This document shows positions 11,680-22,248 of a DNA stretch of 64,000 nt, in pieces. The stretch comes from Euptelea pleiosperma (taxonomy: Eukaryota; Streptophyta; Magnoliopsida; Ranunculales; Eupteleaceae): positions 14,068,138 through 14,132,137 of the forward strand of contig CM068544.1 in assembly GCA_035048495.1 (NCBI GenBank), in the 5' to 3' direction. Position 1 is the stretch's first letter. Every line of letters begins with the position of its first letter. The notes under the pieces are model-generated. The model was not told the DNA's origin and ran no database searches. It saw only the letters and a program-made list of their open reading frames with translations. A program made the position numbers and the translations under genes.

Positions 11680-12466
11680 TGATATTCGCTCAAAAGTGCT
11701 TATTTTAAGCAATTATCCTGTTAGCGTTATTGCATTCTCCTACGTTAAAATACTCTATTTATCTACTTTTCTACGTAAGAGTCTCTTTTGTTGCGTAGAA
11801 CACACTTTTCTGGACGAAATGGTATATTTGCATGCATTAAACACATTTTTGGAAGTCTAGACATTGAGTCGTTCTGATAAAGTCTCATTACGCGCTTCTT
11901 CTATCGCAAGAAACCCCGATGGGACAATTCTCGAGAATGCGGGCCCACAACTGACTGCTAGAGCCTTGGATCAAAGTATAAAGAGCTAGTGGATTTAGAA
12001 AAGAAGATATGAGCCAAGAACGGAAAGAGCCTGAGAGTCAGAAAGCCTGAGGGAAGATCAAAAGAGAAGGAGAGCCAAACTCTCCAAGAAGAAATTAAGG
12101 AGAATAAAGTTCAATCGACTAACACAAGATGAAGACTTGACTAGTTGGTGAAGCTTGCAGAAGACCAAGTCAAAGATCAGGCAAGACCCTCTGCTAGCAT
12201 TTTTCTCTTTATTTTGTAATATTTTCTCTCTCCTCTCTCTAAATCCCATCCTCTCTCCTCCCTCAAATCTACGACCTACCTTGTCCAAATTCCATCGCCC
12301 AATCATCACTGTCCATCTCTACTGTACAATCGCTCAGTCAATCCCCCGATCATCCATCTCACCATCTCTTAAAATCCAATGGCCCTCATCACTTCATGAT
12401 TTAATCCTATGGGCCTAAGCCAAGATGAGATGCGAGCCCATTAGCTGTGATCCACAGCCCAGCCAT
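11680..12466 (+). mobile_element. B 5' LTR, first part
   Basis: First 787 bp of B's 5' LTR, up to the A insertion (GCCAT at 12462-12466). The uninterrupted site survives in B's 3' LTR at about 37250-37260, which confirms the insertion point. The tRNA-like B box is damaged here (GTTC missing near 12180) but intact in the 3' LTR. Confidence 0.93.
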
Positions 12467-12617
12467 TGATATTCGCTCAAAAGTGCTTATTTTAAGCACT
12501 TATCCTGTTAGCGTTATCGCACTCTCCTACGTAAAACTGCTCTAATTATCCACTTTTCTACGTAAGAGTCTATCTCATTGCGTAAAACACACTTTTCTGG
12601 ACGAAATGGTATATTTG

Positions 12618-12623
12618 CATGCA
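12618..12623 (+). promoter_or_regulatory. RY motif (CATGCA) in A LTR
   Basis: CATGCA lies in TATTTGCATGCATTA, part of a roughly 35-bp block kept in every LTR copy that reaches this region, even the diverged Q. RY elements are bound by plant B3-domain factors (ABI3/FUS3/LEC2 type). Function here is inferred only from conservation and position. Confidence 0.4.
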
Positions 12624-13427
12624 TTAAACACATTTTCGGAAGTCTAAATATTAAGCCGTTCTGATAAAGTCTCATTACGCGCTTCTTCTGTCGCAGGAAA
12701 CCCCGATGGGACGATTTTCGAGACTTGTGGGCCCAAATCGATCATGAAAGCCCATTATCAAAGCTTAACAAGCCCACATGCTATAACTAGAAGATATGGG
12801 CCAAATATGGGCTGAATAAGATGACCAAAAAGTCGGCCCAAAGAACGAAGAGAGTAGGAGAGCCAATGACCAAGAGACGGACCAAAGCGTTTAAAGCCAC
12901 ATGAGTCAGCAAAGAATGATGGTCGACTCTACTAGAGAAGCGTGAGGATGGTCACAGTGAAGAACAGGGTTCCAGACCCTCCGCCAGTGCTTTTTTCCAT
13001 TTTTTTTGATACTTTTTCTCTCATCTCTCCTTATTCTCTCTCTCTCTTCATCTCTCGGTCCTCGAATCTACTGACCTAACCCCAGAACTCCTGCCCATCA
13101 GCTCTGTCTCATCTCCCTTAGCTTTCTGACCGTTGGATCTTCAATCGGACCGTTGGATATTCAATCGGACCGTTGGATCTCTCTAGATCCGTCGATTTAC
13201 CAATTTGGGTCCCAATCAAGTCACCATCCATCCGATCGCCATCAGACTGTCTGTCACATCATCTTGTGAGACGATGGACATCATCAATCCATATGGGCCA
13301 GTAGCCGGGCCCATCTTCATCCCCCCACATCACTTCCTCTCCTTCCCCCCACATCACTTCCCCTTCTTCCCCCTCCTTCTTCTCCTCTTCTTCCTTCTCG
13401 TCTTCTTCATCTTCTTCATTTTCTTTA

Positions 13428-13452
13428 CCAGAGTTGCAGCCTGCAACTCCGG
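13428..13452. repeat. LTR palindrome, first copy in A 5' LTR
   Basis: Arms CCAGAGTTGCAG and CTGCAACTCCGG. The matching copy in the 3' LTR (20428-20452) has a perfect left arm, so one of the two differences seen between the LTRs falls inside this palindrome. Confidence 0.9.
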
Positions 13453-13969
13453 CCGGTAGCAACAACAATTCCTCTTCCTCCGCCTGCATCTCCACCATTC
13501 CTCTTGGTGCTCGCACCTACGAGCACGCAGGTGGAATTCTTGATCTCCCGCGCCTCCAACACCACCATACTCGCTGCTACTACGCAACCTGCAACTCTGG
13601 ATCTTTGTAATGCAACGATCTGCCATTATCGCCTCCAAACGACTTGAAACCTTGGTGCTCTTCTCCTTCATTGCACCCAACCACCATGCATGTAGTCAGA
13701 TCTGCAACCAACCACTGTGCTGCTCACTTACAGGCATGCTGTTGAATAAAGCTTGCTCCATCATCGTCTTGCTAGTGCGCCTTCACGGCCTGAAGTTTGG
13801 ACCGTTCACCGGTTCTCCTCCTCTTTGGCCACCAAACCTGCAAGACCATCTTCCACAGTCCGTGTTTCTCACGGCCATGTCTGGTCCCCTTCAACTGCAG
13901 TTCCTCTTCACAAGGGAGAGCCTACAGCTCATCCCCAAACTTGCTGCCATTATCTCCATCCACCCTTTA

Positions 13970-13995
13970 CCGGAGTTGTAGATCAGCAACTCCGG
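13970..13995. repeat. LTR palindrome, second copy in A 5' LTR
   Basis: Arms CCGGAGTTGTAG and CAGCAACTCCGG, slightly imperfect. It is repeated unchanged in the 3' LTR at 20970-20995. Confidence 0.8.
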
Positions 13996-15245
13996 CCATC
14001 TCCTACCTGCGTGCTGATCTGCACACCATCTTCTCCATTTCCCAGCAACGAACAGCAACCCCTTGCTACTGCGTCTTCTTCCAACAACAGCCACCACGTG
14101 TTCCTGATCTTACCACCGTCATCTCCCTTCATGGACGGTGATCCACCCTGCAGTCCACCTTCAAGTGCAGACAGCAACGTCTGCAACACACCTCCTCCTG
14201 CAACCACAGACCACCGCCCTCTCTTCCTACTGTTGCTGCTAGCGCCACCACCATTACCGAGTTGCAGATCTGCACAACCATTCCACCATTGCAATAGCAT
14301 GTGCACCGCCACCACCTTTCAACGTGGAAGTCAAGGTCCATGACTTGCTGCCTCATCTCAACGGCCAGATCAGTCGGGCTCCTCATACCCCAACCAGCAA
14401 GCTCCCAAGGGCAGCCTCCAAACGGCCTGGATCTCCTCGCTGCGAGCTTTCTTACATGCTTCCCAATGCACTAGCAGCTCCTCCCTGGGCTTCTCCATGA
14501 TCGGCAACCACTAGATCCATCATTGCCTCGATCATGGCAGATCCAGTCTTGTCGCTTGCTAGTCGGGCTCCTCCCAAAGCCAGTCGTGACTGAACTCTCC
14601 ATCAATGGTCGATCACCCGGGCCAAACCAATCACTAGGCTATTCTCATGGCCGAATTCGATCCGACCATTGATCTCCATTCTTGCTCATGGGTTAGTAAC
14701 TTTCTCTCTCTAGAGTAAATACCCCAGGCTGATCGCCTTTTTGCACCACTGACTCCGTTCGGTGAATGCAAGAGGGTGAGTTTTTCTCTCACCTCTACCT
14801 TATCGGCCGGTAAACGACCGAGGTGTGAAAAATCTCTCTCTACCTTCTTCCTCTCTCTCTAAAATCTCTTTTTACATGCCTTCTTACATGCTTTCTAGAA
14901 TAGATTTACCGCTTTATTTATTTCTATCATTTATTTCATGTAAGCAACAGTTTGATTAATGCAATTTGATTTCGATAATGTTAGTCTTCTCTGGATCTCT
15001 TGGATGTGTTTTTAATCTCGACTCGCCCTTCTCATCTCTTCCATCATTCTCCTTTTTCTCTTGTATATTATCTGTCATTTTATGTTCTTATTCGCGCTAA
15101 TCCGACTAATCCCGAGTGCGGATCGACATCCGACACGAATCCCTATACAAATCTATCAATTTTGCAGGATAATCGGATAAAAATTACAAATGTGTTGAAG
15201 TTAGGGTTTCCGTTACCAACGACGCGGAAATACCCAACTTTCAAA

Positions 15246-15264
15246 TGGCGCCGTTGCCGCTCGG
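15246..15264 (+). other. Primer-binding site of A (tRNA-Asp type)
   Basis: TGGCGCCGTTGCCGCTCGG, two bases after the LTR end. The first 14 bases match the complement of the plant tRNA-Asp 3' end, the primer typical of Athila elements; the last five diverge. Confidence 0.8.
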
Positions 15265-16183
15265 GTGTTCGGGAGTGCGAAAAAGGACGTAAAGACGGAA
15301 TTGGAAAGTTGCTGAAGCGAAAAGCTGCTCAATTTGGACAGCCCGACCTTTTTCGGGAAACTTTCTATTTTTTTTTGTTTTTAGTGATTTTTAGCAGTCT
15401 TTTAAATTACTATTTTTAATGCCTCGGAAGGCCGAGTGCAAAGTTGTAATAATTTAGGAATATTACTACTTTCCATATAAACTGCTAGATCTTGTTCTAG
15501 GGTTTTTTAGAAACCCTAGATTAAGTGAAAAATACCAAAAAAATCAAAAAAATCAAAAAAATTGAAAAATGGTAGTTTCTATTTCTGCACATTTTAGGAT
15601 ATTCACATATGGGAAGATTGCATTTTTGGATACTTTCCGAATCGGGAAATTTCCATTTTTGCACGGTTTCCATTCCTGGGAAATTTCAAAATTGGAATTA
15701 AGCTTATTTGGATAGTTTCCAAATAGGACGAAATTCCATAATTAGCAATTCTTATTTTTAGAGGATTTCTAACTATGGTAGGTCCCCTTTTTGGAAGGTT
15801 TCCAACACAGGAAGAAACCCTAAGTTTAGTAAGTTTTCAGATTTAGGAAACTTCTACTTTTAGGGAATTTTCCTAACTTGGAGAAACTCTTAAATTGGAA
15901 AGGTCTATTAGGGGGTTGATAGTTGTTTAGTCAACTCTCATGAATAGTAACTTTCCAATTTACCCTGCCTAATTGATTGATTGATTGCTTACCCACCCTA
16001 GGCAGGGACATTCCAAAAAAATATTCCCACACCCTAGACCCATATCATATACTAATTCGTATGCAGGATTGCGAATCTAACTGCGGGTAGGGAGCGAAAG
16101 CTCACTTAGGAGGAGTCGGGCCCATGCTCATGAAGGATACCCCTCCCTACCCCAAAGAGGCGACCCCGTGGCGTGGCCCACGG

Positions 16184-16192
16184 GAGGTAAGT
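16184..16192 (+). promoter_or_regulatory. Splice-donor-like GAGGTAAGT in A leader
   Basis: The sequence GGGAGGTAAGTCTC fits the 5' splice-site consensus, with GT at 16187-16188. The same site is in the leaders of B (25307) and J (58030, minus strand). Confidence 0.45.
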
Positions 16193-17049
16193 CTCTATCC
16201 TCGCCTTGAGTGCGATACAGAGCAATTTGGGTGAATCATTGCCGCTTGTCTATTTGCTTTCGTATACATATTATTCGACTTGCGTGGCGTGGCCGTTAAT
16301 AATTGAACATTAATCGAGCAGACCCAGCTCTTTTACAACTGGTGGGATTTCATCACCCACCTCATCATTCCAACTGTTTTGATCCCAAGGCTCCATTTAA
16401 TTAAAAAGAATCAAGAAGTAGAGCCAATTAGCCCGGTGTTCAAGGAAAAATCCACACAAAGCGAACCCGCTTAACATCCAATCGAAATAAGACCACGAGC
16501 GCGGGTCCCTGTTGTCTAACACACCCATAAGTCCCTGCTACTCAAGTACACTGAGCTCTATGTGGCATCTTGGACTATTCGGCGGTTAGTTACGTGTGGA
16601 CTAGGAACACGCACCAACCCTAGCTTAACCCGAGGGAACACTCTTCTTAAACACTTGACCAATCCGGTTAGTCTGGGACGTACTTAAGACAGCCTTTGTG
16701 CCGCACGTCTGTCTAGGCTTCGGATTGCCTTGTTGTTGACTAGAGTCAGTACTAAAGGATTCGCTTTGAAGAGTGTAGCCTGGTGAGAACCTAAGAGCGA
16801 CAAAGTTAGTCCGGCGGTTAACAAAATAAACCAGTGGTCCGCCCACTGTCATAATCTACCATACCCCAGAAACTAACAAGATAAATCCTCAAACTTATCC
16901 TGATTTGTTTTAGGCATAGGATTATCTTGCTTGCTCTATGTGCATCATTTAGGATCTCAAACCCAGTGTCTCTTTGTAACCTAATCTGAAGCTTATTTAT
17001 ATGGGTTCAACTGCCCCATTGTTTGACTCGATCTGAGAGTCCTTCAATC

Positions 17050-17490
17050 TTCAACACTCTTCCTTTGCCATTGGTCTCTTACTGATGAGAGACCAGGCAG
17101 ACGGATCTCATCGATCCAATCTCTTAGGACTGATGATCATTTCAGTCTCACTGCATTTTATACTGGATAGGGGTGCTGACTGTCAACCCCACTGGAGTCT
17201 GCTCCACTAAATCCATCCCCGATACACATTGTGTCTTCGGCTCTGCTAACCATGGTCAGAGAATCCCTTGTTAGGTCTCTTACTAATGAGAGACCCATTA
17301 CTGTTCTCCCATACCCGCTCCTCTTTATGAGTTTGCGGCTCTGCTAACCACGGCCAGAGAACCCTCTCAGTCTTAACTGAGAAAGAACCTACCTGTACTA
17401 CTGCTGGGTTGGGTTAGCTCGATTGGAAGCATTCCTGCTCCAACTGATGAGCTGGATGACTGATGACTCACTCAGTCTCCCTATGCTTCA
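17050..17490 (+). pseudogene. Scraps of a J-type ORF in A
   Basis: After the leader's CTCGATCTGAGAGT, where J and B have their coding region nearby, A has about 440 bp of degenerate sequence. Two copies of GCTCTGCTAACCA followed by GGTCAGAGAA or GGCCAGAGAA (17239 and 17338) match the region of J's ORF that encodes its 29-residue repeats. The imperfect GGTCTCTTACTGATGAGAGACC inverted motif also occurs twice (17082, 17274). No open frame remains. Confidence 0.65.
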
Positions 17491-17498
17491 AATTGGTT

Positions 17499-17517
17499 GG
17501 GGGTGCTTATCACCCCC
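17499..17517 (+). other. Conserved 3' hairpin 1 in A
   Basis: Stem GGGGGTG/CACCCCC, loop CTTAT. Equivalent hairpins lie in B (34590) and J (55194); in J the loop-closing pair is A-T instead of G-C. Confidence 0.7.
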
Positions 17518-17741
17518 GTCATGTCTGGCTGAAGACGTAAAACTTAGCGCTTTCGGAAAGGCAATTCCGATTTCCTAGGTTACATGAGTCGCATGCATTG
17601 TTATATCTCTCTGTCATACAGGTACACTCACTACAGATAATCTCCTGATACCAGACAGCATTCATTTCATGCTCCATTGGTAACATCCTCCCTATTCCTT
17701 GCATCATTATCATTATTTCATCCATTTTTGTCCCGCTCATG

Positions 17742-17759
17742 AGCACCGAGGACGGTGCT
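17742..17759 (+). other. Conserved 3' hairpin 2 in A
   Basis: Perfect 7-bp stem AGCACCG/CGGTGCT with loop AGGA, identical in B (34846) and J (54939). It is followed by TTTTGGTTGGGGGT, a G-rich tract resembling the terminal polypurine tract. Confidence 0.7.
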
Positions 17760-17810
17760 ATATTTTGGTTGGGGGTGGGTATTTACCAAAACTCATGTAT
17801 TCCTTTTGAT

Positions 17811-17881
17811 AAATATATATATATATATATATAAAAAAATAAAAAAATAATAAAAAAAAAATAAAAAATAAAAAATAAAAA

Positions 17882-17917
<36 letters not shown>
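17811..17917. repeat. TA and poly-A simple repeat
   Basis: (TA)n followed by A-rich sequence ending in a long A run. The counterpart in B is a shorter A run near 34909-34928. Confidence 0.9.
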
Positions 17918-17919
<2 letters not shown>

Positions 17920-19466
17920 GTTTTTGGGGTGATTTCCGATGTTCTCCAAAAGTTTTCTAGAATTTCAAAAATGTGTCAAATACCCTGACTTTGATTAGCT
18001 GAAAACCTCCGTTAAGTCAGTATTGAGGATGTCAATTTTTGTTTAAAGTTAGCGTTGAGTCAATTCAAGCGTGACTACAGCAGGTTTGAAAACTCAGAAA
18101 AACTCAGATTTGGCACAATTGTACACTATCAACATCAGAGTCATCCTAAGTTTTGAAACTCTAGAGATCTTATGAGAATGATTGTGGAGACCTAACCCAG
18201 TGAGCTTTCGAGCCTTTAATCATTTTAGAGAGTTATACAATAATCCTGAGTCAATGGATGACTCACTATTCTTCATGCCCGCAATATTCGTTGAGAGATC
18301 TCATTATCTTTTGCTTCGATCATGGAACTCAGAACGACATCAACATTGGATTACTACGACAGAACCTTCTTTGTATCCAGTCAAGACAGTATACATGATA
18401 GTGCAAACCCTAGAAAATGATTTAGGCCATTTTTTTCTGAACCATTCAGCCTTTTTACTCACCTGAATTATACTTCACTAGAAACCCCTTGAACCCTTCT
18501 ATAAAAGCCTTTTCTGTGTAAACCCATTAACCAAAAACCCAGTTCAGCTACGAAGTGTTACTAGCTACCCTACTTTTGAGAAGGATAAAAAAAAAAAAAA
18601 TAACTGATGTGGGTGTACCGTGAAAAGAAAAGTAAAGAAGAAAAATCAAAAGGAAAAGAAAGTGGTTCAAGCTGAAAACAAAATATGGAAAGAAAGTATG
18701 AAAAAGTGCTGAAAAGAAATTGAGCAGTCTCAGAAATATCAAGAAAAAGAGAAAAATACGAAAAAAGGAAAAAGAACCAGATAATGGTGTTACGCCGCAG
18801 GAAAAATACAAGAAAATAGAGATATCCTCTCAAGATCTTTTGAAATCCTGTATACCTTTATTTTTCTACACCTGACCTAAGCCTCATTACAACCCAGGAA
18901 AGTCCTACTTGATTCTAGGATAGTACAATCATAAAATGTGGAGATTGGAGAAAGAGAAGCTATAGAGTTTGATCTGACGTTCCCGAGTGAAGTGGTATTC
19001 CAATCATGAGATCTTCTTCTGTTAAAGATGTCCTTCCTTCAAATAAAACATATGTGAGATCTTTTGCCTCTTTATATTAAATATATCTCCTCACATATAA
19101 ATTGAGAGAAAAAGAAGAAAACCCTTCTTGTGTGATTCTATTCTGAGTGCTAAACATGTGAGATTTGAGGTCGAGGCAGAAAAACTTAGAGGTGATCTGG
19201 AAATCTTTACTGTCAGATGATGAGAATGTTGAGCACACACACACGCAGAGTCTGACTATTCTGGGTCATGATTATCAGTCTGTAGTCTTGCCAAAACTTT
19301 CAAACTCTTCGCTAGCATGTAACTGTTTTTGCATCCATTCAATAATTTGACGAACGGTGTTTTCCCTGAGCTAATATGAAAAAGTGTGCAGCATGTGCAG
19401 AGCCCTTTTAAGCTCATTTATTTCGCACTAATTGCCAAGGATTGGCAATATGCTGGTTGGGGGTTG

Positions 19467-22243
19467 TGATATTCGCTCAAAAGTGCTTATTTTAAGCACT
19501 TATCCTGTTAGCGTTATCGCACTCTCCTACGTAAAACTGCTCTAATTATCCACTTTTCTACGTAAGAGTCTATCTCATTGCGTAAAACACACTTTTCTGG
19601 ACGAAATGGTATATTTGCATGCATTAAACACATTTTCGGAAGTCTAAATATTAAGCCGTTCTGATAAAGTCTCATTACGCGCTTCTTCTGTCGCAGGAAA
19701 CCCCGATGGGACGATTTTCGAGACTTGTGGGCCCAAATCGATCATGAAAGCCCATTATCAAAGCTTAACAAGCCCACATGCTATAACTAGAAGATATGGG
19801 CCAAATATGGGCTGAATAAGATGACCAAAAAGTCGGCCCAAAGAACGAAGAGAGTAGGAGAGCCAATGACCAAGAGACGGACCAAAGCGTTTAAAGCCAC
19901 ATGAGTCAGCAAAGAATGATGGTCGACTCTACTAGAGAAGCGTGAGGATGGTCACAGTGAAGAACAGGGTTCCAGACCCTCCGCCAGTGCTTTTTTCCAT
20001 TTTTTTTGATACTTTTTCTCTCATCTCTCCTTATTCTCTCTCTCTCTTCATCTCTCGGTCCTCGAATCTACTGACCTAACCCCAGAACTCCTGCCCATCA
20101 GCTCTGTCTCATCTCCCTTAGCTTTCTGACCGTTGGATCTTCAATCGGACCGTTGGATATTCAATCGGACCGTTGGATCTCTCTAGATCCGTCGATTTAC
20201 CAATTTGGGTCCCAATCAAGTCACCATCCATCCGATCGCCATCAGACTGTCTGTCACATCATCTTGTGAGACGATGGACATCATCAATCCATATGGGCCA
20301 GTAGCCGGGCCCATCTTCATCCCCCCACATCACTTCCTCTCCTTCCCCCCACATCACTTCCCCTTCTTCCCCCTCCTTCTTCTCCTCTTCTTCCTTCTCG
20401 TCTTCTTCATCTTCTTCATTTTCTTTACCGGAGTTGCAGCCTGCAACTCCGGCCGGTAGCAACAACAATTCCTCTTCCTCCACCTGCATCTCCACCATTC
20501 CTCTTGGTGCTCGCACCTACGAGCACGCAGGTGGAATTCTTGATCTCCCGCGCCTCCAACACCACCATACTCGCTGCTACTACGCAACCTGCAACTCTGG
20601 ATCTTTGTAATGCAACGATCTGCCATTATCGCCTCCAAACGACTTGAAACCTTGGTGCTCTTCTCCTTCATTGCACCCAACCACCATGCATGTAGTCAGA
20701 TCTGCAACCAACCACTGTGCTGCTCACTTACAGGCATGCTGTTGAATAAAGCTTGCTCCATCATCGTCTTGCTAGTGCGCCTTCACGGCCTGAAGTTTGG
20801 ACCGTTCACCGGTTCTCCTCCTCTTTGGCCACCAAACCTGCAAGACCATCTTCCACAGTCCGTGTTTCTCACGGCCATGTCTGGTCCCCTTCAACTGCAG
20901 TTCCTCTTCACAAGGGAGAGCCTACAGCTCATCCCCAAACTTGCTGCCATTATCTCCATCCACCCTTTACCGGAGTTGTAGATCAGCAACTCCGGCCATC
21001 TCCTACCTGCGTGCTGATCTGCACACCATCTTCTCCATTTCCCAGCAACGAACAGCAACCCCTTGCTACTGCGTCTTCTTCCAACAACAGCCACCACGTG
21101 TTCCTGATCTTACCACCGTCATCTCCCTTCATGGACGGTGATCCACCCTGCAGTCCACCTTCAAGTGCAGACAGCAACGTCTGCAACACACCTCCTCCTG
21201 CAACCACAGACCACCGCCCTCTCTTCCTACTGTTGCTGCTAGCGCCACCACCATTACCGAGTTGCAGATCTGCACAACCATTCCACCATTGCAATAGCAT
21301 GTGCACCGCCACCACCTTTCAACGTGGAAGTCAAGGTCCATGACTTGCTGCCTCATCTCAACGGCCAGATCAGTCGGGCTCCTCATACCCCAACCAGCAA
21401 GCTCCCAAGGGCAGCCTCCAAACGGCCTGGATCTCCTCGCTGCGAGCTTTCTTACATGCTTCCCAATGCACTAGCAGCTCCTCCCTGGGCTTCTCCATGA
21501 TCGGCAACCACTAGATCCATCATTGCCTCGATCATGGCAGATCCAGTCTTGTCGCTTGCTAGTCGGGCTCCTCCCAAAGCCAGTCGTGACTGAACTCTCC
21601 ATCAATGGTCGATCACCCGGGCCAAACCAATCACTAGGCTATTCTCATGGCCGAATTCGATCCGACCATTGATCTCCATTCTTGCTCATGGGTTAGTAAC
21701 TTTCTCTCTCTAGAGTAAATACCCCAGGCTGATCGCCTTTTTGCACCACTGACTCCGTTCGGTGAATGCAAGAGGGTGAGTTTTTCTCTCACCTCTACCT
21801 TATCGGCCGGTAAACGACCGAGGTGTGAAAAATCTCTCTCTACCTTCTTCCTCTCTCTCTAAAATCTCTTTTTACATGCCTTCTTACATGCTTTCTAGAA
21901 TAGATTTACCGCTTTATTTATTTCTATCATTTATTTCATGTAAGCAACAGTTTGATTAATGCAATTTGATTTCGATAATGTTAGTCTTCTCTGGATCTCT
22001 TGGATGTGTTTTTAATCTCGACTCGCCCTTCTCATCTCTTCCATCATTCTCCTTTTTCTCTTGTATATTATCTGTCATTTTATGTTCTTATTCGCGCTAA
22101 TCCGACTAATCCCGAGTGCGGATCGACATCCGACACGAATCCCTATACAAATCTATCAATTTTGCAGGATAATCGGATAAAAATTACAAATGTGTTGAAG
22201 TTAGGGTTTCCGTTACCAACGACGCGGAAATACCCAACTTTCA
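19467..22243 (+). mobile_element. A 3' LTR
   Basis: Same length and nearly the same sequence as the 5' LTR, preceded by the polypurine tract and followed by GCCAT. Palindromes are at 20428-20452 and 20970-20995. Confidence 0.95.
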
Positions 22244-22248
22244 GCCAT

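Larger units (their letters stand above)
12467..15243 (+). mobile_element. A 5' LTR
   Basis: TGATATTCGC to CCAACTTTCA. It contains the RY motif CATGCA (12618), the tRNA-like region (about 12915-12980), repeated GACCGTTGGATCT or GATAT units (13127-13180), palindromes at 13428 and 13970, and the terminal hairpin. Open frames of 60-196 codons inside are duplicated in the 3' LTR and have no recognisable protein features. Confidence 0.95.
15244..17050 (+). other. A leader (5' untranslated region)
   Basis: Non-coding leader shared with B and J. It has a 9-bp-stem hairpin of CTAGGGTTT and AAACCCTAG at 15497-15519, a variable A/T-rich part with repeated GGAAATTTCC-like motifs (15580-15930), then the strongly conserved block from about 16060 to 16880 including the splice-donor match at 16187. 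No ORF of note. Confidence 0.8.
17491..19466 (+). other. A 3' region and polypurine tract
   Basis: Non-coding region shared with B and J. It holds hairpins at 17499-17517 (GGGGGTG/CACCCCC) and 17742-17759 (AGCACCG/CGGTGCT), a TA/A-rich simple repeat (17811-17917), a conserved stretch to 19466, and the G-rich GGTTGGGGGTTG just before the 3' LTR, the likely polypurine tract. A 94-codon frame at 18182-18466 is closed by a stop in B and J, so I do not call it. Confidence 0.75.
12467..22243 (+). mobile_element. Non-autonomous element A (LARD-like), full length
   Basis: Flanked by GCCAT at 12462-12466 and 22244-22248; 9,777 bp in all. The two LTRs are both 2,777 bp, exactly 7,000 bp apart, and I could find only two differences (13430 against 20430, and 13484 against 20484), so the insertion is young. 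The 4.2 kb internal region has a PBS, the family leader, scraps of a former ORF and the family 3' region, but no gag, protease, RT or integrase. Its movement must have relied on proteins made elsewhere. It fits the large retrotransposon derivative (LARD) class. Confidence 0.95.

Noticed and set aside
13753..14343. 196-codon frame in A's LTRs (also 20753-21343)
   Set aside because: Present twice only because the LTRs are nearly identical; Pro/Ser-rich with no homology I can recognise.
18182..18466. 94-codon frame in A's 3' region
   Set aside because: The homologous sequence in B (about 35360) and J has TAA in this frame, so the region is conserved as RNA/DNA rather than protein.
18548..18833. 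Hydrophobic Phe/Leu-rich frames opposite to A's 3' region (also in B 35575-35853 and J 53982-54176)
   Set aside because: Antisense of AAAGA-rich sequence; such sequence always gives Phe/Ser/Leu-rich frames. No start context or transcript evidence.
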